Notes: generated from the sequence alone by a model not told the origin. A DNA stretch of 64,000 nt from JBBROS01 sp965217935 (GCA_965217935.1 OZ244581.1:3720001-3784000), one strand, 5' to 3'; shown: positions 52,103-61,984, counted from the stretch's first letter. Made by a program: numbers and translations.

Positions 52103-53335
52103 TCAGGGCCGGAACAGCATCCGGTCGGTCACGGCGATCTGCTCGGGGCGGTAGTGGCCGACGCCCCAGGCCTCCTGCAACCCGTTAGGCTCGATGCCCG
52201 GCCCTTGATGGCCGATGTGCCACCACGAGCCGGACAGCGGCGGGTCGAAGCCGTTCATGTAGGCCAGCAGCGTGTCCGCCCACTCGTGCGCGCTGCCGCC
52301 CGGGCCCGGGTTGCTGGCGCCCATCTCGCCGATGAACACCGGGGCGATGTTCCGCCGGGCGACGAAGCCCCAGGCCGCTTCCCAGCGCGCGACCGCCTCG
52401 GGGCCGCTGTCGTTCTCGATCTTGCTGATCTCGTAGGGGTAGACGTGGACGGAGTAGACGACCTTGTGCGGAATTCGCAGATGGATCGGACGCCCGCCGA
52501 CGGGGCGCAGGTCGCCCTCGGGGGCGCCCCGGCGATAGCTCTGCGGGCCTTCGCAGATGATCAGCGCGTCCGGGTTGAGCGCCTGGATCGCGTTGCCGAC
52601 ATCGAGATACATCGCCCCGAGATCCCTCGGGCTGCCGTCGCCCCAGGGCACGTCGTGCGGCTCGTTATGCAGGTCGAAGCCGACAACGGTGGGGTTGCCG
52701 GCGTATTGCCGGGCGAAGCGGAGCCAGTTCGCCTTGAAGGCCGCGGCGGAGACGGTGCCCGGATTGCCGGCGCCGTCCCAGCCGTTCGAGCCCTGGCCGC
52801 GGTCGAACCAGAGGCCGTTGGGCTGCTGGCCGCCGCCGCCGTCGTTGGTGTGGTGATCGAAGATGACCTTCAGGCCAATCTGCCCGGCGTAGGCCACGAT
52901 TGTCTGGAACATCTGCCACGTCGTCAGGCCGGCAAGGTCGGGGTTGCGCCCGAAATCGATCGTGCCGGCGGCCGGGGTGTTCAGCGGGCGGGCGTCGAGG
53001 TTCACGTCGGACCACGGGATGCGGACGGCGTTGAAGCCCGCGGCGACGATGCTGTCGCAGATGTCGCGGTAGCTGATGCTCCAAAGGCCCTGTGGGGCGT
53101 AGCCGGCCGGGCCGCCGGAGCCGTCCCAGCCGATCGAGGCGATGCGGACCCGGCGGCCCTCGTCGTCGATAATCTCGGCGCCCCTTGTGCCGAGGAAGCC
53201 GGGCGGAAGCAGGCATCCGCCGCGTCCGGCCGGACGGCAGGCGGCGGCTTGGCTCTGCCGCGGCGTGGCCCCGGCCAGGAGCGCCGTCGCGCCCAGCTTG
53301 GCGACGGTTCGGCGCGGCAGCGGGATTTGCGTCAT
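52103..53335 (-). CDS. secreted GH5-family glycoside hydrolase (endoglucanase-like)
   Basis: A 410-residue enzyme. PRRTVAKLGATALLAGA is a Tat-like or Sec signal. GH5 catalytic residues are Glu225 in VGFDLHNEPHD (acid/base) and Glu337 in VFIGEMGAS (nucleophile). AAGFNAVRIPWSDVNLDARP and VVYSVHVYPYE are fold markers. It likely hydrolyses a beta-glucan, possibly trimming the exopolysaccharide made by this locus. ATG 53335 overlaps the O-antigen-ligase-like stop (ATGA). Confidence 0.9.
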   Translation of the reverse strand: MTQIPLPRRTVAKLGATALLAGATPRQSQAAACRPAGRGGCLLPPGFLGTRGAEIIDDEGRRVRIASIGWDGSGGPAGYAPQGLWSISYRDICDSIVAAGFNAVRIPWSDVNLDARPLNTPAAGTIDFGRNPDLAGLTTWQMFQTIVAYAGQIGLKVIFDHHTNDGGGGQQPNGLWFDRGQGSNGWDGAGNPGTVSAAAFKANWLRFARQYAGNPTVVGFDLHNEPHDVPWGDGSPRDLGAMYLDVGNAIQALNPDALIICEGPQSYRRGAPEGDLRPVGGRPIHLRIPHKVVYSVHVYPYEISKIENDSGPEAVARWEAAWGFVARRNIAPVFIGEMGASNPGPGGSAHEWADTLLAYMNGFDPPLSGSWWHIGHQGPGIEPNGLQEAWGVGHYRPEQIAVTDRMLFRP

Positions 53336-54675
53336 CCGGGCGCAAGCCCTCGGTGCAGGACCGGGGCGCCGGCCGTCTGCCGCGCCGCTGCCGGGAAGAT
53401 CTTGCAGACCAGGAAGGCGAACAGGAGGGCGAGGAAGTTGGTGGAGCGCAGCAGGTAGGTTTCGGTCAGGTTGATGGTGAAGAACATGATGAGGAAGGCC
53501 ACGGCCATCTCGAGGCTGAGGCGGCCGGCTTTCGGCGTGGCCGTCAGCAGCCGGTGGAATTTCAAGCCGAGGGCCAGGCTGGCGGCGAGGAAGATGCAGA
53601 ACCCGATCAGCCCGGTTTCGACCAGGATGGCGATGTAGCCGTTGTGATAGTTGTCGAGCACCCAGCCGTGCTCCCGGAAATAGCCGTAATAGACGGTGGG
53701 CAGGGTCCAGAACCCGTTCAGGCCGTAGCCTTGCAGCGGACGGCGGAGCCATGCGCCGAGCGCGTACTGCCAGATAAAGGTCCGTTCCGTCACGTTGACG
53801 TCGTAGCCGAACAGGTCGATCGAAGGCGCCCCGGTGGCGGCGAGATAGGCGATGTTGGCGATGGCCAGCGCGAGCACGATGCCGAAGATGGCGGTGACGG
53901 CCACGGTCAGCTTGCGCGACGCCCTGGACAGGATGAGGCAGGAGACGGCGACGACGGCCATGACGCCTGCGCCGCGGGAGCCGGAGCCGAGCAGGCAGGC
54001 GCCGCCGAGCGCGCACATGGCGCCGTGGAACCAGTGCCGCCGGTCGATGAAGCGCAGGAGGGCGATGGCGACGAACACGGCGGAGACCATCCCCAGGCCC
54101 TGCTTGGACGTGAACATGCCCTGCCAGTTGCCGACGTGCTGCCACTCGTGCTGGACGATGCCGATGCCGGGCGCGAAGACGACGAGGGCGGCCGAGGCGG
54201 CGAGCAGCGCGCCGAGGCAGGCGTAAAGGCAGGCGAACATCTCGCGCACGGAGATGAGCGCGGAGAGGCGCCAGGCGGCGACGTTGGTGATCAGGAGGGC
54301 TGCCGCCTTGGTGACGGCGCTGGCCGGGTCGTCGCTCCAGGCGAACGAGGCGGCGGACCAGAGCAGCAGCATCGCGGGCAGGCGCATCTGCCTGGCTTGC
54401 GGAGGCGCCTGAACCGCCCGGGGAAGAAACGACAGCGCGATGATGAGCGACCAGAGGCCGACGGCTGCGACCTGCGGGCGGAGGTCTGCGGTCTGGCGCA
54501 CGGCGTCCTGCTCCGACAGGCCGGAGAAGGCGGTGTTGAAGTTCTCCATCGAGACCACGATGATCGCGGCCAGGATGAACAGAACGGTGGACTTTACCCG
54601 GGTCGGGGTCAGCATCGGCGGGCGCTTCCAAGTGATCGGATCAGGAGTGTAGCGGTTTTCGCCGGCTTCGGTCAT
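53332..54675 (-). CDS. O-antigen ligase/polymerase-like membrane protein
   Basis: About 447 residues with ten or more spans. A WQGMFTSKQGLGMVSAVFVAIALL loop, GSGSRGAGVMAVVAVS and HNGYIAILVETGLIGFCIF are typical of O-antigen ligase/Wzy-type proteins. It likely polymerises repeat units or transfers them. ATG 54675 is proposed; in-frame ATGs at 54729 and 54615 are alternatives. It is coupled to the GH5 gene and divergent from the main exopolysaccharide operon. Confidence 0.8.
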   Translation of the reverse strand: MTEAGENRYTPDPITWKRPPMLTPTRVKSTVLFILAAIIVVSMENFNTAFSGLSEQDAVRQTADLRPQVAAVGLWSLIIALSFLPRAVQAPPQARQMRLPAMLLLWSAASFAWSDDPASAVTKAAALLITNVAAWRLSALISVREMFACLYACLGALLAASAALVVFAPGIGIVQHEWQHVGNWQGMFTSKQGLGMVSAVFVAIALLRFIDRRHWFHGAMCALGGACLLGSGSRGAGVMAVVAVSCLILSRASRKLTVAVTAIFGIVLALAIANIAYLAATGAPSIDLFGYDVNVTERTFIWQYALGAWLRRPLQGYGLNGFWTLPTVYYGYFREHGWVLDNYHNGYIAILVETGLIGFCIFLAASLALGLKFHRLLTATPKAGRLSLEMAVAFLIMFFTINLTETYLLRSTNFLALLFAFLVCKIFPAAARQTAGAPVLHRGLAPG

Positions 54676-54959
54676 GATCCTCGCATCGAAGGGACAGGCG
54701 GGCTGTGTCGCATCGCCAGCGTAGCGCATGTCCAATGACCGGGTGGAACGCTACTTAGGGTTTTGGCTCCGTCCCGATTGTGCAACCATGCCTTGCCATA
54801 GGTTTCGTCGGCGTCACAGTGAGATAAACCAACCGACCTACTTATTGCCAGATATTTGATCCGGGCTAATTAGTTCCCAGCCGGCGGCCCTTAGGCTCAT
54901 GCGATCGGCAAGCGCGGCTGATACGAATAGCTGGTTCAGCAGGCGTGATTGGGGTCAAC

Positions 54960-55832
54960 ATGAAGAGTTCGGCGCCGAACTTTGCGGCGGGCCAGGCCGG
55001 CGTGAACGGCGTTGCGGACATCAGCGGCAATTGCGCCGCATCCGGCCATCGTTTCCCGGTGCTGGGACGGGAACAGTCCGGCGTGTTGCTGACCGAAGCC
55101 GCGGGCGTCCCGGTCCATGCCGTGCTGGCCTGCGGACGCGACGCCGCGACCGGGGTCGTGCTCGCGTTCCTGCGCAGCGCCGCCCAGCGCTGCATCCTGG
55201 TGACGTTCGCCAACCCGTCCACGGCGGTGCTGGTCCGCCGGTCCGCCGGCTTCCGGCGCAGCTTGCTGTCGTTCGACCTGGTGCTTCCGGACGGCATCGG
55301 CATGTGCATGGCGATCAAATGGCTGCATGGGTTGCCTGCGCGCCGGGTCAGCTTCGACATGACCTCGCTCGGCCCGGAACTGTTCAGCCACGCGCAAGCG
55401 GAGTCGTTGAGCGTCGTGCTGGCGGGCGGCGCGCCGGGGGTGGCGGCGCGGGCGCGCGACTGCATCGCGGGCGCATACCCTGGGCTTCGCATCGCCGGCG
55501 TGTTTGACGGCTACGCGAACCCGGACGAGACGACCCGGCGGATCGTAGCGCTCTCGCCGGACATCCTGATCTGCGGCATGGGCGGGGTGCGGCAGGAGGC
55601 GTTCCTGCTCGGCGTCTGCGCCGCGGGCTGGCACGGCTGGGGGTTCACCTGCGGCGGCTTCCTGGATCAGCTCGATGGACGGGTTAATTACTACCCGGCC
55701 TGGATTGACCGGGCCAACCTGCGCTGGGCCTACCGTTTGTTTCGCGAGCCGAGGCGGCTCTGGCGCCGCTATCTGCTTGATTACGGCCGCTTCGGGCTGA
55801 TGGTCTGCAGCACGCTCGTGCGCAGGCTCTAG
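54960..55832 (+). CDS. WecG/TagA/CpsF-family glycosyltransferase
   Basis: A 290-residue GT26 enzyme. LVTFANPSTAVLVRRSAGFRRSLLSFDLVLPDGIGMC and ICGMGGVRQEAFLLG are the family core (shown in parts), with the C-terminal GGFLDQLDGRVNYYPAWIDRANLRWAYRLFREPRRLWRR. It usually adds the second sugar to an undecaprenyl-diphosphate-linked intermediate. ATG 54960 is chosen over GTG 54945. It begins the rightward exopolysaccharide operon; no priming transferase is in the window. Confidence 0.87.
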   Translation: MKSSAPNFAAGQAGVNGVADISGNCAASGHRFPVLGREQSGVLLTEAAGVPVHAVLACGRDAATGVVLAFLRSAAQRCILVTFANPSTAVLVRRSAGFRRSLLSFDLVLPDGIGMCMAIKWLHGLPARRVSFDMTSLGPELFSHAQAESLSVVLAGGAPGVAARARDCIAGAYPGLRIAGVFDGYANPDETTRRIVALSPDILICGMGGVRQEAFLLGVCAAGWHGWGFTCGGFLDQLDGRVNYYPAWIDRANLRWAYRLFREPRRLWRRYLLDYGRFGLMVCSTLVRRL

Positions 55833-55837
55833 GAAAG

Positions 55838-58252
55838 ATGAAGCTGCTGACGAACCAGACGCCGCGGCCCGAACCGGATGCGGGCGGGCGGCAGCCCGAA
55901 GCCGACAAGGGTTCGGAGCCTTTCCTGCGGCGCCCGGCGCAGCAGCCCGGCCCGGAGGAGCCGGACCTCGAACAAGCGCGCCGCTGGCGCTTCGACCACG
56001 AGCCCGAGAGCGGGGCCCGGCTCGGGCAATCCGCGCCGCCGCAAGCCTTGCCGGGCGGCGACGGCGCGGACGGATGGGAACAGCCGTTGGGCGGGCCGCG
56101 CGGCTGGAACGTGTTCGGGTTCCTGCGGCGGCGCAAGCTGCGGATCGGGCTCGTGGCGGCGGCGGCGATGGCCTGCTTCACCGCTGTGATCTTCCTGCTG
56201 CCGCAGAGCTACCGCGCCTACAGCACCGTCATCTTCCAGGGCGACCAGGCGATCACGATCCGCGACGGCGCGCTCCCGCGGGAGCCGGCGTTCGCGGCCG
56301 ATACCATGTCGAACGAAGTCGAGCGGCTGACCTCGGAGGAGCTGCTGCGCAAGGTCGCGGCCGCGCTCGACTTGCAGCGCAACCCGGAGTTCGATCCGCG
56401 GCGGGCGGGGTTCGTGCCGAAATGGCTTCGCAACGATTACGAGACCTTGAAGGCGGAGTTGCGGCAGTTCGGTTCGCGCCTCGGCCTGGGCCGGGATCAT
56501 GGGCTGCCCACGGCCGATTTGGACGATCTGCTGACCAAGACGGTCGAGACGCTGCGTGCCCGGCTGTCGATCGATCCGGTCGGGGTCTCCCGGGTGATCC
56601 GCATCGCCGCCAAGGCGCGCGAACCCGAGCTTGCGGCGACGATCGCCAACACGGTGGCCGAGAGCTACATCGCCTCCCGCGCCGAGGCGAAGGCGGCGGA
56701 GACGAAAGAGGCGCACGAGTGGATCGACGGCCGGCTGAACAGCCTGCGCGACCGGGCGCTCCTGTCCGCGCAGGCCTACGACAAGCTGCGGCACGAGCGC
56801 GGCGCGGTGCGCGGCAAGGACGGCACGATCAGCCAGGAGCAGATGACCCAGGTCAGCACCGATCTGACGCAGGTCCGCCAGCTCAAATCGACGCTGCAGC
56901 TCGCGCTGCAGCAGGCGACGAGCAACAGCGAGGCCGATCTGGACCTGCTGGCCTCGGCCTCCGGCTCGCTGCTGCTGCCGAAGCTGCGCGAGCAGCTTTC
57001 CGAGGCGACCGCCCGCGGGGCGGAGCTGGGCGTGACCCGAGGGGCCTTGGCGCCGGCGGTGGTGGCCAACCGCGCGCAGGCGGCGGACATTACGCGCTCG
57101 ATCGAGCGCGAGCGGAACCGGATACGCCAGACGCTGCAGAGCAAGCTGGCGGTGGCCACGGCAAGCGAGCGCCGTTTGAGCGCGCTGTTCGACGCGCTGC
57201 AGACAAAGGTGGAACGATCGGACAGCGTGGGGGCGGAGATGCAGGCGCTGGAGCGGCGGGCGGCGGCCGATGCGGACGTCTACCGCAGCTTCGTCGCGCG
57301 GGCCGAGCAGACCGACCCGGAATTGAACTACCAGCCGCCGAGCGTGCAGATGCTGTCCCGTGCCGTGGCGCCGATCGATCCCGCCTCGCCGAACAAGATG
57401 ATCGTCCTGCCGGCGGCGTTGCTGGCGTCGCTCGCGCTCGGGGCGGCGGCGGCGGCGCTGAAGGAAAACGGCCGGCGCGGGGTGACCAGCCTGCGCGGCC
57501 TGCCTCGCCCCGGCGGGCAGGCGCCGCTGGGGATGCTGCCGTTCATGCGGCGGCGGACCCGCAAGCTGGGACGGGTTTGGGACGAGGCCGTGGCGCAGAT
57601 TCTGGCGCGGATGCTGCTGCCGGTGGATGGGATCGTCCCGGCGAGCATCCTGGTGACCTCTGCGCTGCCGCGCGAAGGCAAGACGCAGGCGGCGATCGCG
57701 CTGGCGGCGGCGGCGTCGGGCCAGGGCCTGCGCGTCCTTCTTCTGGATGCGGATTTGCGCCGCCGGTCGGCATCGAAGGCGGCCGGGCTGCGGCGCAGCG
57801 ACGAGACCTTGGTTCGGCTGCTCCTGGGCGAGATCGCGCTGGAGGAGGCGCCGGTCTACCACACCGGCTGGGGGTTCTCCGTGCTTCCCGCCGGGCGGCC
57901 GGATGTCAGCCCGATGACGCTGCTGTCCACCAGCGCCTGGGAGGGCGTGCTGCGCGACCTGGAAAGCCAGTTCGACCTGGTTATCATCGACACCCCGCCG
58001 GCGCTTGCCGCGGGCGACGCCTGGGTCATGGCCCGCCACGCCGATGCGACGGCGCTGATCGTGGAATGGGGCGCGACGGAGGCGCCAGCGATCAACATGG
58101 CGATCGAGCGGCTGGCCTCGGCGCAGGCGCGGCTGCTCGGGCTGGTGCTGACCAAGGTCGATCCGCGGGAGCACGCGACCTACGGCCACGACGACTCCGT
58201 GCTGTCCTCGCCGAAGCTGCTGCAATACCACAACCGTTACCAGTTGCGGTGA
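55838..58252 (+). CDS. Wzz/BY-kinase polysaccharide co-polymerase
   Basis: An 804-residue fused chain-length/tyrosine kinase protein. A Pro-rich cytoplasmic region of about 90 residues is followed by a helix (RKLRIGLVAAAAMACFTAV) near 100, a coiled-coil periplasmic part, and a second helix (VLPAALLASLALGAAAAAL) near 530. The kinase domain has Walker A ALPREGKTQAAIALA (about 610), A' LLLDADLRRRS and Walker B LVIIDTPPALAAG. Only a few tyrosines close the C terminus. It controls polymer length and export. The start is 5 bases after the WecG-type gene. Confidence 0.92.
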   Translation: MKLLTNQTPRPEPDAGGRQPEADKGSEPFLRRPAQQPGPEEPDLEQARRWRFDHEPESGARLGQSAPPQALPGGDGADGWEQPLGGPRGWNVFGFLRRRKLRIGLVAAAAMACFTAVIFLLPQSYRAYSTVIFQGDQAITIRDGALPREPAFAADTMSNEVERLTSEELLRKVAAALDLQRNPEFDPRRAGFVPKWLRNDYETLKAELRQFGSRLGLGRDHGLPTADLDDLLTKTVETLRARLSIDPVGVSRVIRIAAKAREPELAATIANTVAESYIASRAEAKAAETKEAHEWIDGRLNSLRDRALLSAQAYDKLRHERGAVRGKDGTISQEQMTQVSTDLTQVRQLKSTLQLALQQATSNSEADLDLLASASGSLLLPKLREQLSEATARGAELGVTRGALAPAVVANRAQAADITRSIERERNRIRQTLQSKLAVATASERRLSALFDALQTKVERSDSVGAEMQALERRAAADADVYRSFVARAEQTDPELNYQPPSVQMLSRAVAPIDPASPNKMIVLPAALLASLALGAAAAALKENGRRGVTSLRGLPRPGGQAPLGMLPFMRRRTRKLGRVWDEAVAQILARMLLPVDGIVPASILVTSALPREGKTQAAIALAAAASGQGLRVLLLDADLRRRSASKAAGLRRSDETLVRLLLGEIALEEAPVYHTGWGFSVLPAGRPDVSPMTLLSTSAWEGVLRDLESQFDLVIIDTPPALAAGDAWVMARHADATALIVEWGATEAPAINMAIERLASAQARLLGLVLTKVDPREHATYGHDDSVLSSPKLLQYHNRYQLR

Positions 58253-59763
58253 TGGCAGGGCGGGACCCCGGCGCGCCGCTGGCCGATCCGGCGGATAGCG
58301 GCGGCATCCGGCGCAACATGTCCAAGGCGACGTTCTGGGCGGCGCTGGAGACGGGAGGGGCGCAGGCCTCGGCGTTCCTGTTCTTCGTGGTGTTCGCCCG
58401 GCTGCTGACGCCGTCCGAGTTTGGCATCTACGCCTTCGCGATGGCGATCGTCGGCGCGGTCAACATGATCCTGTTCCAGGGCTTCGGCGACGGGCTGATC
58501 CAGGCCGAACGGCTGGATGACGAGAGCACGTCCACGGCGTTCTGGACCAACATGATGATGGCCGGCGCGATGGTGGCCGGGCTGCAGGCGGTGGCCTATT
58601 TCGCGCAGACGCTGTTCCACGAGCCGAGGCTCGGGCCGGTGATCGCGTGGCTGTCGCTGCTGTGCTTTCCGCGCGCCCTGGTCAGCATCCATTCGGCGCT
58701 GTTCCGGCGCTCGCTTGACCTGCGCATCTTCGCCATCCGCACCGTGACGGGCAGCGTGGCGGGCGGGCTGGTGGGGGTGGCGCTGGCGCTGGCCGGGGCC
58801 GGGGTCTGGGCGCTCGTGGTCTCGCAGTTCGTGCAGTCGGCGCTGATCGCCGTCATCATGTGGCAGGCGACGCCGTGGCGGCCGAAGCTGTTGTTCTCGC
58901 GTGCCGCGTTCGACAGGCTGTTCGCGTTCAGCCGGCATTTCATGGCGGCCAGCGTGATCACGTCCAGCATCGACGACCTGGCGAGCGTGATCATCGGGCT
59001 GACGATGGATCTCTCCTCGGTGGGGATCTTCTCGGTGGCGCTGCGGGTGCTGCGCGCGGCGATCATCATGGTGATGACGCCGTTCCAGTTGGTGATGATG
59101 CCGGCGCTGAGCCGGATCGCGCACGACCGCAAGCGATTCGGGGCCGGGTATTCGGAGGTCGTGCTGCTGACGAGCACGGTCTGGGTTCCGGGCGTGGCGG
59201 CGCTCGGCCTCGCAGCCCCGGCGCTGGTGCCGCTGGCGTTCGGGCCGCAGTGGCTCCGCGCCGTGCCAGTGGTGGAGGCGATGAGCTTCGTCGCCTTCAC
59301 CATGCCGCTGTGGGCATTCTCCGGGCAGGCGCTGTCGGCGCTGGGGCGCCCTGATGCGTTTGCCGGCCTGGCGTATTGGCAATTGGGGCTCTACTGCGCC
59401 GCGTTCCCGGTGGCGCAGATGTTCGGGATCGTCGCGGTGGGGTGGACCTGGGCGGCGTTGTCGGCGGTCATGGTCCCGATCTCGCTGAGCCGGCTGCGGC
59501 GTCTCTCCGGGCTTGACGTGGGACGGCTGCTGTCGCTCAGCGCGCGGATCGTGGCGGGCGGCGCCGCGATGGCGGCGGGCGCGCTGCTCGTGCGGGGCCT
59601 GTCTCCCGGTCGGGCTTGGCTCATGGTCCCTGCCGTCGCGGCCGGGCTTGGCGCCTATGCCGCCGTGCTGGCCGTGCTGATGCCGGGACATGTCACGCGG
59701 CTGCTGACGCTGGGCCGCGACGCGCTTCCGGCCACCGGTTTCAAAAGGAGGCAGGCGCAGTGA
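58252..59763 (+). CDS. polysaccharide flippase (Wzx/MOP superfamily)
   Basis: A 503-residue membrane protein with about fourteen spans. FVVFARLLTPSEFGIYAFAMAIVG and FQGFGDGLIQAERLDD are typical of lipopolysaccharide flippases of the WzxC type, with LFRRSLDLRIFAIRTVTGSVAGG. It moves lipid-linked repeat units across the inner membrane. ATG shares a base with the kinase stop (TGATG). The gene after it overlaps by GTGA. Confidence 0.92.
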   Translation: MAGRDPGAPLADPADSGGIRRNMSKATFWAALETGGAQASAFLFFVVFARLLTPSEFGIYAFAMAIVGAVNMILFQGFGDGLIQAERLDDESTSTAFWTNMMMAGAMVAGLQAVAYFAQTLFHEPRLGPVIAWLSLLCFPRALVSIHSALFRRSLDLRIFAIRTVTGSVAGGLVGVALALAGAGVWALVVSQFVQSALIAVIMWQATPWRPKLLFSRAAFDRLFAFSRHFMAASVITSSIDDLASVIIGLTMDLSSVGIFSVALRVLRAAIIMVMTPFQLVMMPALSRIAHDRKRFGAGYSEVVLLTSTVWVPGVAALGLAAPALVPLAFGPQWLRAVPVVEAMSFVAFTMPLWAFSGQALSALGRPDAFAGLAYWQLGLYCAAFPVAQMFGIVAVGWTWAALSAVMVPISLSRLRRLSGLDVGRLLSLSARIVAGGAAMAAGALLVRGLSPGRAWLMVPAVAAGLGAYAAVLAVLMPGHVTRLLTLGRDALPATGFKRRQAQ

Positions 59764-60476
59764 TCCCGAAACGCATCCATCACGTTTGGGTCGGGGGCAG
59801 TCTGCCGGAGACGCAGCGGCGCTGCGTGGCGACGTGGCAGGAGACCAACCCGGACTTCGAGCTGGCGCTTTGGAACGAGGCCAACATCGATTTCTCGCAT
59901 CCTGTGCTGCGCGCCGCGTATGAGAAAAAGCTGTGGGCGAAGGTCGCCGACATCGTGCGGCTCAAGGCGGTCGCGGAGAGCGGCGGGTTCTATTTCGATA
60001 CGGATTTCCGCCTGCTTCGCCCGCTTGACCCGCTGCTCGGCCATGCCTGCGTTCTCGGTTTCCAAACCCGGGACGCCTCGGCCGACTGGGTGGCGAACGG
60101 GATGATGGGGGCCAGGCCCGGGCACTGGTTCATCGTCCGGGCGCTGGAGCGGCTGCTGTCGATGCGGGCGATCCCGTTCGGGCTGGACCGGCCGACCCGC
60201 TATGGGCCGAAGCTGGTGACCCGGCTGCTGGTGGAGGAGGGGCTGAGCCGCTATGACGCCAAGGGCGTGCGGGTGAAAGATATTTTCATCTGTCCAACGC
60301 CTTGCTTCTTCCCGTGGCCGTACGGGGTGGATTTTCAGGACCAGTTCGTGACAGCGGAGTCCTACGGGATTCACCTGTGGGAGAAATCTTGGGAGACCAA
60401 CGTGCCTGGTTTCGTCCGGGCGGCGAAGCGGGTCCGGCGCTTGGCCGGCGGCGCCCTCCGGCCCGCCGGGCGCTGA
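59760..60476 (+). CDS. GT32-like sugar transferase with DxD motif
   Basis: A 238-residue glycosyltransferase. IPKRIHHVWVGGSLPE is the opening block of OCH1/capsular GT32 enzymes, and FYFDTDFRLLRPLD holds the D-x-D metal motif. KVADIVRLKAVAESGG precedes it. It adds one sugar to the repeat unit. GTG 59760 overlaps the flippase stop. Sugar donor unknown. Confidence 0.85.
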   Translation: MIPKRIHHVWVGGSLPETQRRCVATWQETNPDFELALWNEANIDFSHPVLRAAYEKKLWAKVADIVRLKAVAESGGFYFDTDFRLLRPLDPLLGHACVLGFQTRDASADWVANGMMGARPGHWFIVRALERLLSMRAIPFGLDRPTRYGPKLVTRLLVEEGLSRYDAKGVRVKDIFICPTPCFFPWPYGVDFQDQFVTAESYGIHLWEKSWETNVPGFVRAAKRVRRLAGGALRPAGR

Positions 60477-61984
60477 ACAGGGAGGAACTGGCCGCTTCCG
60501 GCGCGGCGGATCGATCAGAGGCGGCATCGCGGCGTGTTCGCCGGATCGACGCGATCGGGTTGTCCAGGACATCGCCGCTGGGCCGGGTCGTCGAGGCGGC
60601 GTGCGGCGGGCTGACGACGGTGGCGTTCGAGGGCGGCACAGTCCCGGCGAAGGCTGGCTGGCGCCGGGTCGCGGGCGGTTCGGAGCTGCGATGGTGGTCC
60701 GGCGAGACGCGGGCGGCGACCGGCCGGACGGAGGGCGAAGACGTGCGCCTCGACCTGCATGGCTCGCCGGACGCGGGGGAGGGGCGGGCTTGGCGGATCG
60801 TCGATGGCTCTGGCGCCCCGCTGCTGGGAGCGTTCCATGCGCTGCACGCCTGCCATCAGGCGCCGTTCGTGGCCTCGCTCCATCTGATCGAGAGCGAGGA
60901 CGGCGGCGAGTGGCGGGTGCTGGCCGAGGCGCATCTCTCCAGCGCCGTCGCCTATCCGTCGCTGCTGTCGGCGCTGGCGCGGGCGGCGGGGGCGCTGCTG
61001 CGGACGGCGTTGCGCGGCGCGGCGGGGGAGGCGCGGCCCTGGGCGAGGGTGCCCGCGGAGCGGGCGCCGCCTTTGCCGCTCGCGCGGGCCTGCATCGCGA
61101 ATGCCGCGGCATGGCTGCGCGCGCGCGCGGGTGGCGACCTATACGGCATCGCGGTGATGGAGGGCGCTGCGGACGGTTTGCTGCAGGACCGCGTGCTTGC
61201 CCCGGCGCGCTGGATGGCGGTCCCCCGGGCGGAGGGCTTCATCGCCGACCCGTTCTTCTGGCCCGGACGCCCGGAGACCGTGCTGTGCGAGCATTACACG
61301 CACCGCAGCGGGGTCGGGCGCTTGGCAAGCATGAGGATCGGCGACGAAGCGCCCGAGCTGTCCCCTCTCACGCTCCCGCTCGCGGACGGCGTGCATGTCT
61401 CCTATCCGTATTCGTGGGCGGACGGGAACCGGGTGCTGTGCCTGCCGGAAATGGCGGCGGCCGGGCGGCAGGTCCTGTTTGAAATCCGGGACGGCCGGGC
61501 GGCGCCCGTCTGCACCGTCGCCGAGGGCGTGGCGATGGCGGACCCGACGCTGATGCGGGACGGCGGGCTTTACTGGATCGGCTACAGCGACGTGGGGATC
61601 GGCGCCTACGACAATCTTTGCCTGCTGTTCGCCGAGCGGCTGGAAGGACCCTGGCACGCGCATCCCGGCAACCCGGTCAAGCTGGATGCGCGCTCGTCGC
61701 GGCCCGGGGGCACGCCGTTCTGCGTCGGCGGACAGCTGTACCGTCCGGCGCAGGATTGCTCGCGCGCCTACGGAGGCGCGCTGGCAATCAACGCGGTCCG
61801 GCATTGCACGCCGTCCCGCTATGCCGAGGAGACGGTTGCCATGCTGCGCCCTGACCCTGGCGGCCCCTATCCCGACGGCTTGCACACGCTGGCCGTGGAT
61901 GACGGGCGCATGCTGATCGACGGCAAGCGCATATCGTATCACCCGGCGATCCTGTGGCATAAGATCCTCCGCCGGCTTGGCTGA
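60473..61984 (+). CDS. GH43-like five-bladed propeller transferase/hydrolase (start uncertain)
   Basis: About 503 residues. The C-terminal half contains GFIADPFFWPGRPETVLCEHY, VHVSYPYSWADGNRVLCLPEM, MADPTLMRDGGLYWIGYSD and SSRPGGTPFCVGGQLYRPAQDCSRAYGG. These resemble the beta-propeller domain found in glucosamine inositolphosphorylceramide transferase-like proteins and in formyl-transferase fusions of polysaccharide loci. No ATG occurs near the expected start. The best coupled start is CTG 60473, overlapping the GT32 stop (CTGA); a TTG near 60559 is an alternative. Confidence 0.6.
   Translation: MNREELAASGAADRSEAASRRVRRIDAIGLSRTSPLGRVVEAACGGLTTVAFEGGTVPAKAGWRRVAGGSELRWWSGETRAATGRTEGEDVRLDLHGSPDAGEGRAWRIVDGSGAPLLGAFHALHACHQAPFVASLHLIESEDGGEWRVLAEAHLSSAVAYPSLLSALARAAGALLRTALRGAAGEARPWARVPAERAPPLPLARACIANAAAWLRARAGGDLYGIAVMEGAADGLLQDRVLAPARWMAVPRAEGFIADPFFWPGRPETVLCEHYTHRSGVGRLASMRIGDEAPELSPLTLPLADGVHVSYPYSWADGNRVLCLPEMAAAGRQVLFEIRDGRAAPVCTVAEGVAMADPTLMRDGGLYWIGYSDVGIGAYDNLCLLFAERLEGPWHAHPGNPVKLDARSSRPGGTPFCVGGQLYRPAQDCSRAYGGALAINAVRHCTPSRYAEETVAMLRPDPGGPYPDGLHTLAVDDGRMLIDGKRISYHPAILWHKILRRLG

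Noticed and set aside
55829..58231. An 800-codon open frame antisense to the BY-kinase gene
   Set aside because: It is rich in Arg, His and Gln with no domain, and mirrors the third-position G/C bias of the real gene on the other strand.
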